Assembly (NCBI RefSeq): GCF_032884065.1
Contig: NC_088881.1
Span: 554,001-618,000 of the forward strand
Direction: 5' to 3'
Source of the DNA: Artemia franciscana
Taxonomy: Eukaryota > Arthropoda > Branchiopoda > Anostraca > Artemiidae
DNA: 64,000 bases
In this document: positions 21,894 to 32,872 of the stretch, in pieces
How the letters are laid out: every line of letters starts with the position of its first letter
Numbering within the stretch: the stretch's first letter is position 1
Position numbers and translations under genes: made by a program
The notes under the pieces: generated by a model
Database searches by the model: none
Told to the model about the DNA's origin: nothing
What the model saw: the letters and a program-made list of their open reading frames with translations, nothing else

Positions 21894-22170
21894 AGAAGAA
21901 AAAGAAAACTGAAAAAAGAAACAATGTAAAAAACTAAAAAATACTAAAAAGAAAAAACACTCAAAGAGAAATTACAGACCGGGAGACAAATGACGACCGG
22001 GAGAGAGGGAATATAAATAACGACCGGGACACTCAAAGAGAAATTACATACTGGGATACCGGGACACAAATGACGACCGGGACACAGGGAATATAAATGA
22101 CGACCAGGACACAGGTATTTAAGAATATCGTTCAAAGACAAATTTTTAATTGTAAGAAGACCGTTGAAAG
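21893..22170 (+). repeat. GACCGGGACACAAATGAC-type minisatellite in Helitron
   Basis: Starts A-rich (AAAGAAGAAAAAGAAAACTG), followed by repeated GACCGGGACAC, AAATGACGACCGGGA and GGGAATATAAATGACGACC units with ACTCAAAGAGAAATTAC spacers. These are the reverse complement of the phrases in the Helitrons at 7.6-10.3 kb, so the tract is a shared family trait. Confidence 0.8.
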
Positions 22171-22202
22171 AGAAATTTCTAATTTTAAATGACTGAAGAA
22201 CC

Positions 22203-22837
22203 TACAAAGGCAACGGTACCACCATCGAAGTAGATAACCAGTGGGTTGTTTCATATTCCCCATTATTATCAAAAACATTTAATGCACACATAAACGTTGA
22301 ATACTGTAACTCCGTAAAGGCAATCAAATACATATGTAAATACGTCAACAAAGGCAGTGACATGTCAGTTTTTGGCTTGCAGCCTGAAATCAAAGATTTC
22401 GACGAAATCGTACAATATCAGGCTGGAAGATTCATAAGCAGTAATGAAACTGTTTGGCGAATTCTTTCATTTCCGATACATGAACGTAGTCCAGCTGTTG
22501 TTCACTTAGCGGTACATTTACAGAATGGTCAATTTGTTTATTTCTCGGAAACCAACGTGCAACAAAGAGCCCTGAATCCACCGGATACAAAATTAACAGC
22601 TTTTTTTTCGCTTTGCAAAAATGATTCTTTTGCAAAAAAACTGCTGTATACTGAAGTGCCTTCGTATTACACGTGGAATACTAAAAATAAAGTATTTGAA
22701 CATCGAAAACAGGGTAAGTCAGTCGACGGCCAACCTACCATCTTCAAAGATACCACGATAGGAAGACTCTACACCGTTCACCCCAATCAACATGAATGCT
22801 TCTTTCTACGCCTGCTTTTGGTGAATGTACCCGGTCC
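22203..22837 (+). CDS. Helitron Rep domain C-terminal region, partial
   Basis: Reads TIEVDNQWVVSYSPLLS, then VKAIKYICKYVNKGSD, which carries the paired tyrosines (Y-x-x-K-Y) of the Helitron Rep nuclease. YQAGRFISSNETVWRILSF follows, and then the linker towards the helicase up to ECFFLRLLLVNVPGP. This enzyme nicks the transposon end and forms the covalent DNA link during rolling-circle transposition. The frame is open from about 22203 to the gap with no stop, so this copy is better preserved here than the one at 14894-18742. The N-terminal HUH part upstream is missing, replaced by the minisatellite. The first ATG in frame is at 22362, but the domain starts earlier. Confidence 0.85.
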
Positions 22838-22937
22838 NNNNNNNNNNNNNNNNNNNNNNNNNNNNNNNNNNNNNNNNNNNNNNNNNNNNNNNNNNNNNNN
22901 NNNNNNNNNNNNNNNNNNNNNNNNNNNNNNNNNNNNN
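22838..22937. other. Assembly gap (100 N)
   Basis: A run of N in the middle of the Helitron. The length of 100 is conventional, so the real distance is unknown. Confidence 0.99.
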
Positions 22938-24539
22938 TAAAAAAGTCAAACCAATTCATTTAGAATTTGTGGTGATGATAATGCAATTCGACCATGCAAG
23001 AAGCAATCTCCAAAGGAATTATCTTTGTTTTCTACTCTTTCCTTGGGAAAATGGAGAGGTTCACAGTGAATAAAAGCAGAGTTGAAGGGTCCCAATGGCA
23101 TATATGTAACATATACTGAGTTTGTGGCATTTATTTAGGCATGTTGCACTTTTTTTTTACTTAGAGTGGTTTACTCTGTTACTAGAGAGGGGTCTGAAAC
23201 AATCATGTGTCTGTCCTAAGTTGAAAATCAGTTTATTTGTGTCTCAGACATGTTGTCTGATTTTGCTCTCTGGTTGAAGCCAGTGAGGAAAGTACCATTA
23301 TCAGCATATTCAATGCTAGGGATGCTAATATTGCTGAAAAACATTGGTGACTCCAGACATATTTGGCAATTTTCCATGTATTCATATGCTACTTCAGGTA
23401 TTCTTATTGTAGGTTCTCTTTAGCTCAACTATTTTTACTGGGATACCCTTTTTGACTCAAGTTTGCCACAGCAAGGGCCATAGTATTTTCCTTTGTTTTC
23501 TTTCTTTAATGTGGGGAATATATTCTGGAGGACATGTTCAGCATCCCAACCTGTGCCATGTGGGTTTAAAGGGCTTCAACAGGTGTTGGGCTTACCTCAT
23601 AAATTTCTGCTGCCAAGGACTCCTTGTTTGGGTTGTCAGGGCTTGAAATTAGTCCTTAGAAGTCACTTATAGTCCCTTTTTTGGCTGAAGTCCCTCAGAA
23701 ATTATTTATGTTAATTATATGTAAAACTACAGGTTCCCCAAAACAAACACTTAGATAGATTTTTAGAAAAATCTGAAAATTGAACTGATTTCTATTCAAG
23801 CACAAATATATCGAGGAAGTTGCTGGTTAGCCAGAAGTTGCAGGCTAGATTTCTGTGGAAAGCTGAAAACTTGCCCGAGTTTATACTTTTTTAGTACAAG
23901 CTCCGACAAGGTACAAGGATTTTTTTGCTAATCTTTTGGTAAAATAGAAATAAAGTAAACGAAAGTGGGAACATAAAGTACTAATGGGTAAAGAACTAAG
24001 ACTTTCTTGCTATTCGAATATAGGTCGAAATTCTAACAAAAATTGGACTGTAAAATTGGGAATGATGAAAAGGGGATGATTATTCAAATCAATCGATTGT
24101 AAATCTATTTAATTTGGGACCTCCTATAGGACTAAGGTCTTTACTGGCCCCATCCTGTTACAACTTGGAATATAGATGAATATCGATAATCTATTTTACT
24201 ATACAAATTTAATAGTGTTCTAATATGTTTAAGTTGCTCATATGGTTAAATATATTAGTTTTTGCCTCATTTATTAAAAATATGTTAACTATTGTTTAAA
24301 AAAGAAGAAAAATAGGCCTTCACGAGTCAATACAACAGTATATTTTCTTATTGAAGTTTTCTTTGTTCTGCACTTTCAATTGGACGTGTCTTCATGGTCA
24401 GAAATTTCAAACAGATCAGCCTAAAAATAAATGTTTCGCACTAAGAACCTGCTGAAGGACTTTTTCTATAAAAATCTATTTCCCTTTATAAGCCCATCCC
24501 CTCCTCCTCTCATATCAAATAAAAACTTCAAGTCTACTT
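22938..24539. other. Gene-free unique-looking sequence
   Basis: No convincing coding exon, RNA gene or repeat boundary. Short ORFs (for example 23452-23646) have no recognisable motif. An AATCTATTT phrase recurs but is too short to define a repeat. Confidence 0.5.
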
Positions 24540-26290
24540 GATCCCTCAGTCACATAAAGTTTCAACTGGGATCCTTATGCCAGAAATGTAATCCTTCACC
24601 AAATTTTTAGATTGCAAACACGCCCTTTGGACATTCTGGATGCACATAGTGTTCTTTAACCCAATTTAGCTTTAATTTCAATATTAACTACCCAACATTT
24701 CCTGGAATTTTAAACTCTGTTTCCTTAGATGATCATAAGATATCGCATTTTCGACTTTAAAGCAACGTGGAAGCACATAGTGTCTTTCAATTTAGTTAAA
24801 AAAAAACCTCAACCATCTGCGGAAGTTTCAATTTATATCTTTAGCCATTCTTGAGATATTACAAACATACTCCTTTAGCAACAAAGATACATACATTGTC
24901 TTAATGTGGTTCAATATCCCCACAGCTCTCTGAAAGTTTCAACTTAAAACTTTTAGCCGTTTTTAAGATATGGCTGGTGCGCTTTTGACAACCAGGATGC
25001 ACATAGTGCCTTTTCATTTTGTTACAAAATGAAACTGCCCTCAACCTTCCTTGAATTCTGTAACTTAATGCCATTATCTGTTCCATAAAAAACTTCACTT
25101 TAAGACGCTTAGCCGTTTCTAGGAATTCGTTGATATACCCTTCCAAACCCTGGATACACAACATGCCTTTTGGTCCAAGTCGCTATCCCCTAAAAATTTC
25201 AACCCAATACCATTATTTGCTCCTGAGATATTGCAGATGTCTCTTTTGACAAACTGGATGCACATATTTTCTTTTGATTTACTTTGACATTCGCCTCAAC
25301 TTTCTCTATAATCTTCAGCTCAATGCTCTTAGTCATTCCTGAGATACAACCAAGCTAACCCAAATGCAATTAGAGCTTTTTAAGTTAGTTCAGTATCCCA
25401 CTTAACATGCTGTGAAAATTTTTAACTTATTGTCATTAGCTATTTTTGAGTATTTGCAGATTGACCCTTTGCACTTAGTATCTTGTGATTTAGTTTAACA
25501 GCCTGTCCCATAATATTCGTGAAAGTTCTTACCTAATTTACACAGTAAATTAAGTACTTAATTAATTGATACATGTATTTGATACCCACACTGACACATT
25601 TGATGTATTATAGATCCTACCTTTTGACAACTTGGCTGTATATGGTGTCCTTACATTTATATTAGTATCTCCTGAAAATTTTAACATAATACACTCAGCC
25701 GTTCCTAAGATGTGGAAAATACCCCCTTTTGACAATCTTGATGCACATTATGATTTTGTTTTGCATGCCATGAAGGTTTCAACTTCATACCCTTAACTGT
25801 TCTTGGTTATTGCAGAAATGCCGTTTTTACAACATCAAAGGTCAAAGTATCGTCTGGTTTAGTTCAACATTCCCCTAAGCATACGTTGGAAGTTTCCACT
25901 TAGTGTTCCTATTCGTTCGTTTTTTTTCGAATCATTCGTATCTTTTGAGTCACATGAACATCCCTCTTAGTATTTCCTGAAACTTTCAAGTTATAACCTA
26001 CCAATCTTAAGACGCTGAAAATACGCCCATTTAACAACCTGGATGCAGGTTTTTCATTGAATTTTTTTAGCGTTATTTGCAACACTCCTTGAAAGTTTGT
26101 TTGGACATGGTGTCTTTTGAATTACTTTTCTACCCTCCTCAACGTTCCCTGGAAGTTTCAACTCTATACCGTCAGCCGTTCTTGAAATATGGCAGATACG
26201 CCCTTTTGATAATTCAGAATGCGCCTTTCTGTCCTAGATTTAAACTTAATACCCTAAGCCGTCCCTGAAATGTCAGTTACTCCTATGAAA
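24540..26290 (+). repeat. Degenerate tandem satellite, ~105-120-bp monomer
   Basis: About fourteen diverged monomers share AAAGTTTCAACTT, TTAGCCGTTCCTGAGAT, GCAGATACGCCCTTTTGACA and CTGGATGCACATAGTGT. The last phrase occurs near 24640, 24770, 24990, 25150, 25250, 25640, 25740, 26040 and 26105. An isolated relative lies at about 38590-38790. The monomers are old and unequal in length. ORFs inside are not genes. Confidence 0.8.
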
Positions 26291-26795
26291 TTACTGAGTG
26301 TTACCATCTCAAGCGACTTAAAACGGGATTATCATACTAACCTATTTTGAAACTCGTAAATACATCATTTCCCCTCCTTAAAAAATTAAAAATATCCTAA
26401 ATCACATTACTTGAGAGTTCACCTTTCATTTTTATGCCCAAACCTTGACTATGCCTGTCCGGTTTGGCATCCCGGTATTTCTAATTATTTGTCAGAAAGG
26501 ATGGAGGCAGTCCACAAAAAGTGCCTAAGAATTATTTTCAATGAAGGTTAAGTCCTTTATATCTCTTTTTGTCGGAAAGCCAATCAAGTCATCCTCAAAG
26601 AAAGGAGAACAACATTTTCTTTGCATTTTACCAACAACGCCCTCCATAACCTTCGGACAAATTCCTTTTTCTCTGATCACTTTTTTTTCCTTCGGCCTTG
26701 CCTCCCTTGGTCTGTTTCAACAAAATTCTTCTTGTTACCCCCAATCATATTGTCCGCTAAATGATATAGAAGAACTTTTGTCCTGTCTATAGTAA
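26291..26795 (+). mobile_element. CR1-like LINE 3' coding fragment
   Basis: The end of a LINE ORF2, same family as 4200-4640. It reads TISSDLKRDYHTN, then CPNLDYACPVWHPGISN, SERMEAVHKKCLRIIFNEG, and a C-terminal piece HFTNNALHNLRTN with ENNTPLNDIEELLSC-like residues (26541-26792). The catalytic RT core is absent. Two or more frame changes are present. Confidence 0.7.
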
Positions 26796-29700
26796 ACATA
26801 TTAAATAAGTGAGTCTCTCCTTTTTTACCTTACAATTGTTTATTGTTTATTCGCAAATGTGTAGCTTCCGTTGTAGTTTATTTTTACTAAATTGTGTTTG
26901 GTAGTTTTAATCAGTTTAACGCTTTTTAATTCGGCGAGTTTTCACATATTATTTTCAAAATTTTGATAAATTTTCTTCTGACTTATGGTTGCTTTTTTTG
27001 TGCCTTTTGTCTGTAAGGTGTGAATCTGATCCGCCTAGGCTTGTAATAGCAATTTTTCAGAACTAGAATCTTATCTCTCATGTTACAGGCAAATCCCGTG
27101 CATTCACATTGTTTCTTTAAGTTTAGGATCAGAGAATGCTATCCCCCCTAAACTTCCCTATCGGGTATTTCATTAATACCATTCCAATATGTGTCACATA
27201 CACAATAAAAAAACAATGGGGAATTTACTTAGTCTACGGCTCTTGTCCCTGAGGCTTTAAAGGATCTTGCCAATCCTGGAGGTGTAGCTATGGGCTCTTA
27301 CGATTAACTTGAACAAAAAGGTAATTTAAAAGTTATGTTTGAATGTTTTTGGGAGTTGTGGGAGGGCATTTGTGAAAACTGGGTTGGGGCTGGTTCCTCT
27401 CTTGTTACTTTGACTTTTAAAAAGGGGCCTACAACTGTCCATTTTCGGCGAAGTGATATCCTTCTAAGATCTTACAACAGTCACTTTGGTGGGGAGTGGG
27501 CCGAGGAAAAATTGAACCAACACATTGAAGTCATACCATTCTTTACGTAGTCAGTGCTATTTCAGTGCCTATGGTAGTCTTAGGAGTGTTAGCCTTCTCT
27601 ACATTCTTATGAATTTTATTTTCCATCAGATTGAAGGACCTGACTATTGGTCTTTGGTGCCAAATTCCCAAAGCAAAATATTTGAAAAGATAAAATGTTA
27701 TGTTTTGATCGGTTGACCAGACGTTTTCAAACTGAATAAAAACAAGACTTTCTTTCGTTTTTTTTTAATTTATAAAGACGATAAAGTCCAAGTCATTTTA
27801 GTCTAGATTTTAGCATTGCAGATTAATAGAAAATCTATTTTTAAACCTGTTTGTAGCTAAGAGGGACTAATTTCCAGCGAAAGAACTCTAAAAGAAATTT
27901 GATCTTAGATTCAGAAACAACAAATTGAGGTTTTTCCTCCTCTCTTCCTTGCTGATTTTTCTACCTGAAAACTCCCCATCTAAGCCCATGACGCCATTGA
28001 TATTTTATATGCTAGAAATTTCCCACAGTTAGTAGTTATTTGTAGGGTCTTTTTCTTATCAAATCTTTAGGCAGGTGAATCCAAAAGCATTAAATAAGTT
28101 AATAATAATACCATAAAATGATTATAAAAATTATACCATAAAAGCCAAAATTATTTGAATTCCCTGTGCGTATTTCCTTTATAATTTGAACTCAATATTT
28201 ATGAGCGAATATAGCTAACTGATATATTTTAATATATATTAGTTAATTAACCTCTTCAGTAATAAAATAAAAAGAATATTAGCTTTCCATCTTTTTTTTG
28301 GAAAGAAAAGAAAGTATGTACTACTGAGTGGCTTCAACCAATCACTCTTGTAGAAAGCAGAAAGTAATATATTTCGAATTGTTTTGCTTAATTATGTTAC
28401 CAGAGTAATAGTTTGATTTGGATCTTTTTTGTGCTATATTACCAGTTTTAGTTTACTTGGAGAAAGTGGAAAAGGCCGGAAATCTTTTAATTTCAAAACA
28501 AAGTTGGAACCCAGGTTGGCTTGATGAATTGAAAACTCGAATAGCTCTATCAGAGGGTAATAGATAATTTTGGCGTGATGTCAGAAGGACTGACTAAAGT
28601 TATTCTCGCAAGTTGTATCTTTTTGAAGCTGAAATAATTTTTAAATCAGTATTGTGTATTTTTAAGATACGTGACCATTCAAGACCACCTAAAATTTGTT
28701 CTTAAAATAATAAAACCTTCTTAAAAGAAAAACTTTAGGACAATGAATAAAAAAATTGAGTCTGAAAACGAGTATTTTCCCACTGATTTACTCATTTACC
28801 ACTTTTTACGAGCTATTATTACTATGGATTTCTGTTGAGTTTGCTGTTTTATTTTCTCCCTTCTTGGCTAAGGCACAGGAATCGTATCGAAAGTACTTTG
28901 TAAACAGTAAAAGTTGAAGCCAGGCTACAAAGTTGGAGCTTTCCTTATGTCCCTTTTTTATAGTTAAAAAGGAATTTTCCGTATGCATGAAAAACAAACT
29001 TAATTTTAGAATCATTTTGTAACAAAAATGCTGCATCCTTTAGTGCTAAGCACATTTTGGCCTTTTTAAGTCATAACAGTAGAGTTGTACTACAATAAGT
29101 TGTAGGAATCTGTGTCTGAAGTTTGACTCCCTAAAGTTTTGCTAATTTCTGCTCCTTTAAGATTTTGTTACTACTTTATTTTTTTTTCTTGAATACTTTC
29201 TTGGAAATTATTTTTTAATTTTATTTTCATTTTTTTAAATTGACATGTTGCCGCCGTTATGCCTAATATTCGTATCTGGAAATTCAATACTTGAAAACGG
29301 AAATTCAAATAATTGCCAAAAACCGTTTGCTGAATGGTATTCAATAAAATGATCAAATGAGAAAACATCTATTCAGTTAAACTTCGGTCCTGCGGATTTA
29401 TATATATTTTTGCTGATCTTGTCTTCGAGAGCAGTGTTACAAACTGTTTTTAGGAATGGTCCTAATGGTCTAAGGATGCCAAAATATGTTAGTGCACTAT
29501 GACTGTAGCTATCATATAATTGTAGAACAAGTGGCCACGTTGATCAGATGGTAAGTAGAGAAATAAGGTGGACATGGAATGTTGAGAATCAGTTTGAGAA
29601 ATATAAAGCATTTGAGAAACTAAATGACATTCAGCTGATGGAGATGTCTTTTGACGATATGCAGGGAAAGTTCTAGGGCTATAACGGGGGCGTTGGCTAG

Positions 29701-30000
29701 ATAAGTAAGTTATTTTATTTAGACGGTAAATCCAGATAAGCCACTGTCATACATCACAGTACTTATCTTTTTATTTCACTCTCTATGTTTAGCAGGAAAA
29801 AAACAAAAAGGGATTTTCTTTAGTTATAGGCTTAATTAGAGGCTAAATAGACGTTTAATAAAGTGAACCAGCATAGTATAGAATGAATAACATTGGTTAA
29901 GGAAACATTTGCATACAATTCAGTGATAGAAAAAAATTGAGAATGGTGTAGTTGAAATTTTATATTCCCCAAATTTATGGGAATGAGAAGATTTAATTCT
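26796..30000. other. Gene-poor stretch with a few repeat traces
   Basis: A diverged copy of the 11.5-kb repeat family is visible at about 27310-27480 (TTTTAAAAAGGGGCCTACAAC). A possible LINE linker fragment lies at 28470-28640. Short ORFs at 28806-29036 and 29171-29368 (minus) have no recognised motif. No host exon could be defended. Confidence 0.5.
28470..28640 (+). mobile_element. Possible LINE ORF2 linker fragment
   Basis: One frame reads QSWNPGWLDELKTRIALSEG, then FWRDVRR. This resembles the region between endonuclease and RT of CR1/Jockey LINEs. It is short, with a stop inside. Weak support. Confidence 0.3.
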
Positions 30001-30541
30001 TGGTAAATATATCATTGTTCATATCATTGCCTTGCTAATAATGTGAACATACCACTCAATGTCTTTTTTGTGCTATTTACGAATATCATAATCGTTTCTG
30101 TCACAAATTTAAGCACTTTTTGACCTAACCTAACTATAAATAATTTTGGCACTGAGAAAATGAAGTATTTTTTGTTAAAAACAACCGAGAAAACGGCACT
30201 AACAAAACATAGTATTATTTTGTCGAAAACAACCGATAACTCATACTTTAATTGAAAATTCATCATTTTTAAGAGCTCAAAAAATACTTACATTTGAATT
30301 TGCAATAGAAACGATTATTATATTGTAAATGAGGATATAAAAAGGCATCGAGTGGTATATTCACTTTATTGGTAAGTAAAAGTAAGTAAGTAAGACGTCA
30401 CTAGACCCTTAAGGTCCAGACCGGCGGTACTGATCTCCGTTTCATGGCCCTTCAGCTAAGAAGTACAATGGGGGGGGGCTGGGGGCCAACCATCCCGTGC
30501 TTTATCGGTAAGTCAATAATATGAACAATGATATATTTACC
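30001..30541. mobile_element. MITE with ~65-bp terminal inverted repeats, right repeat split
   Basis: The left repeat (about 30001-30062, GGTAAATATATCATTGTTCA to ATACCACTCAATGTC) is the reverse complement of two right-hand pieces, 30344-30377 and 30507-30541. The gap between those pieces is exactly filled by the SINE-like insertion at 30378-30506. No transposase is inside. Confidence 0.75.
30378..30506 (-). mobile_element. SINE-like insertion with (TTAC)n tail and 7-bp target duplication
   Basis: The flanks are GGTAAGT at 30371-30377 and again at 30507-30513, a clean target duplication. On the minus strand the insert ends CAGTACCGCCGGTCTGGACC and on, then TAGTGACGTC and a (TTAC)n tail, as expected for a target-primed retroposon. 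The 5' side is G-rich and no Pol III boxes are certain, so it may be a 5'-truncated SINE or LINE end. Confidence 0.7.
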
Positions 30542-30857
30542 CAATTCTTTTTTCAGGTGTTTAGAACGAAACAATGGTTCTGAGGGCTGAAAGTTTCACA
30601 TTTTTCATAAACTGCACTTTTAGCAAATTTTCGCTAGAAAAATTCTCTTGATTCCATTTTTGTGAATGTGTTAATTAGAAGTTCCCGTACAGCTTAGATA
30701 CCAATACAGTTATGAAAACTCCTATATTGCCCATGGGAAGCTTTTGGTACAGAGCTCTTGACTTCGCGCTTCCTCCAAGCCCACGCTCTGACACGTAGAT
30801 CGTACTACAAGACCATAGGCGGGAATGCAATTTTTGTTTTGTTGTATCTGAGCTCGT

Positions 30858-31795
30858 TGTTGCCAGATTGGTTTGTTTCAAGCCCCGGTTGCTTATTTCT
30901 TTGGGCTGTGGTGGGCGTTTTTTTTGCGGGCTTGGGGCAGGAAACTGGGCTTATTATTTTTTAATTTGGCTTTTTTGGGCTTTTTCTACTCCAAAGAATA
31001 ATATTTATTTTTTTTAAGAATTTTTTATGTTCAATTTCATTCTTTTATCAAACTTTCGAGGAAAGAAAGCGAATGGATTTAAGGAAACATTTAACTATGC
31101 CCTACGATTCACTAAAGAAAAAGAAAAAAAAAGAGTAAAGTGAATATCAAAGAACTCAAAGAACAAAGAAGTGTTGCCAGATTGGCTTGTTTCAAGCCCC
31201 GGTGGCTTATTTCTTTGGGCTGGGGTGTGGTTTTTTTTTCTTCGCGGGCTTGAGGCGGGAAACTGGGCTTATTGTTTTAAATTTGGCTTTTTTGGGGCTT
31301 TTTCTACTCCAAAGAATAATATTTATTTATTTTTAGAATTTTTTAAGTTCAAGTTCATTCTTTTACCAAACTTTCGAGGAAAGAAAGCGAACGGATTTAA
31401 GGAAACATTTAACTATGCCCTACGATTCACTAAAGAAAAAGAAGAAAATGAGTAAAGTGAATCTCAAAGAACAAAGAAGTGTTGCCAGATTGGCTTGTTT
31501 CAAGCCCTGGTGGCTTATTTCTTTGGGCTGGGGCCGTTTTTTTTGCGGGCTTGGGGCGGGAAACTGGGCGTATTGTTTTTTAATTTGGCTTGTTTTGGGC
31601 TTTTTCTACTCCAAAGAATAATATTTATTATTTTTTTTTAAGAATTTTTTTAAGTTCAAGTTCATTCTTTTACCAAACTTTCGAGGAAAGAAAGCGAACG
31701 GATTTAAGGAAACGTTTAACTATGCCCTACGATTCACTGAAGAAAAGGAAGAAAATGAGTAAAGTGAATCTCAAAGAACTATTTATTACGGCAGA
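30858..31795. repeat. Three tandem copies of a ~310-bp unit
   Basis: GTTGCCAGATTGG starts at 30858, 31173 and 31481, giving units of 315, 308 and about 315 bp. Shared phrases are GCTTGTTTCAAGCCC (a GGCTTG/CAAGCC dyad), CTTTCGAGGAAAGAAAGCGAA and TTTAACTATGCCCTACGATT. Copies differ by a few percent, so the expansion is recent. The ORFs found here repeat once per unit and show no known domain. Confidence 0.9.
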
Positions 31796-31839
31796 TTACT
31801 AGTTACGACTATTGAATAGAAACGTTTCATCTACAAAAC

Positions 31840-31849
31840 ATGGATAAAG
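31840..31849 (+). CDS. Possible alternative first coding exon (MDK, phase 1)
   Basis: AAAACATGG is a good start context. ATG GAT AAA G is followed at 31850 by the donor GTAAGA. The phase (one base left over) equals that of the exon at 32827-32872, so either could be joined to the exon at 34569. There is no promoter evidence, and such a short match may be chance. Confidence 0.2.
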
Positions 31850-32367
31850 GTAAGACACCAAATACTTTTCTCTTGAAATTGTGTTTGAAACAGATGAGGA
31901 TGGACTTCATAATCCCCAAGCAAGGAACACTCAAAATGTTACAAAAGAATACCTTGCAGTCCTAATTTTGTCCTAAGTCATTTTGAATCTACTTCTTGTC
32001 ATCTATGATTTAGTTTGTGATAATTTTTCGTCAGCGTTTTATGTCAACTTGCATTACAAGGTTCCTGGTCATTTTTGTAAATTGTAAATATTTCTTAATT
32101 CGCAAACCTTCAATACACTGAACAAGCGCTGTAGAGAATTAAAATACAAAAACTCAGTGCTTATCCTCTCTAGGCTGATTATCTATTAGCATTCTTCTGA
32201 GTTAATACAGGTTTCATAAAATTATGTTTCAATTTCAATCCTCTGTAAAATTTGAAAGTAGTGAAAGTAGGTTAGATGCATAATTAAATTCTTAATCATA
32301 ATTAAGTTCTGTGAAATTCCCACTTCCTAAATGATTACATTAATATTATAAATTCCGAATATTTGCA

Positions 32368-32398
32368 GGAACTGACAGATTAAAATAGGTCAGTTCCT
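32368..32398. promoter_or_regulatory. 10-bp inverted repeat upstream of TATA box
   Basis: AGGAACTGAC at 32368-32377 and its complement GTCAGTTCCT at 32389-32398, spaced by 11 bases. It lies about 70-100 bases before the predicted start site. It could bind a dimeric factor or simply form a hairpin. Confidence 0.4.
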
Positions 32399-32434
32399 GT
32401 CACATGCTTCAATGTTTGTTTCCTTGTTTCAGTG

Positions 32435-32470
32435 TATATAAGCCAACGTTTTAGATTATTTTATTCAGTC
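32435..32470 (+). promoter_or_regulatory. Core promoter: TATA box plus arthropod initiator
   Basis: TATATAAG at 32435-32442 and a perfect arthropod Inr TCAGTC at 32465-32470. With the A at 32467 as +1, the TATA box starts at -32, the standard spacing. No downstream promoter element was seen. It precedes the first coding exon by 360 bases. Confidence 0.65.
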
Positions 32471-32826
32471 CTTATTCGATAGCTATATTTTGCTGTTTTG
32501 CCGTGAAATTTTATTGTAACTTAAATCCAGAACTACCCTTTAAATTTAATTACATCAAAAAGACAGTTTTAGATTTTTTACACCGTAAAGAAAATAATAA
32601 TCAAATTTGTAAAGCCTTTGACTGCCAAAGGAATCGAGTCTCTTCTGCTGGGGTTTCTGCTGTTGTTAAAAGTCATTATTAGACACCAATCGTAATGTCT
32701 TTTGCATTTTAGGACTCTCCTTGTTGTATCCAATTGTATCCAAGTTTCGATGATAGTACCATAATTCTCATAATTTGCATTAATTCCGTTCCAAGATTTT
32801 TCATGGACTTGCCACAAATTCTGAAA

Positions 32827-32872
32827 ATGGCTGATCCCATCACAGTTTCTGAGGATTCTTTCATTAAGAATG
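32827..32872 (+). CDS. Host gene, first coding exon (MADPITVSEDSFIKN)
   Basis: The ATG at 32827 sits in AAAATGG context and gives 15 codons plus one base, then the strong donor GTAAGTT at 32873. The second exon continues in phase. Upstream, the TATA/Inr at 32435-32470 would give a ~360-base leader. An optional 3' splice site (TTTTGCATTTTAG at 32700-32712) could also make this a second exon. The protein start is acidic and Ser/Thr-rich, like a transcription-factor activation region, but I do not recognise the protein. Confidence 0.55.

Larger units (their letters stand above)
21388..22837 (+). mobile_element. 5' half of a Helitron, cut by the assembly gap
   Basis: Plus-strand 5' end: TC at 21388-21389 after an A, then TATATATATAAAAATAAGAT and the TGACGTCA leader (21428-21470). 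It encodes an N-terminal ORF (21543-21893), a minisatellite (21893-22170) and the Rep-domain region (22203-22837). The 3' end is not found after the gap. Confidence 0.88.
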
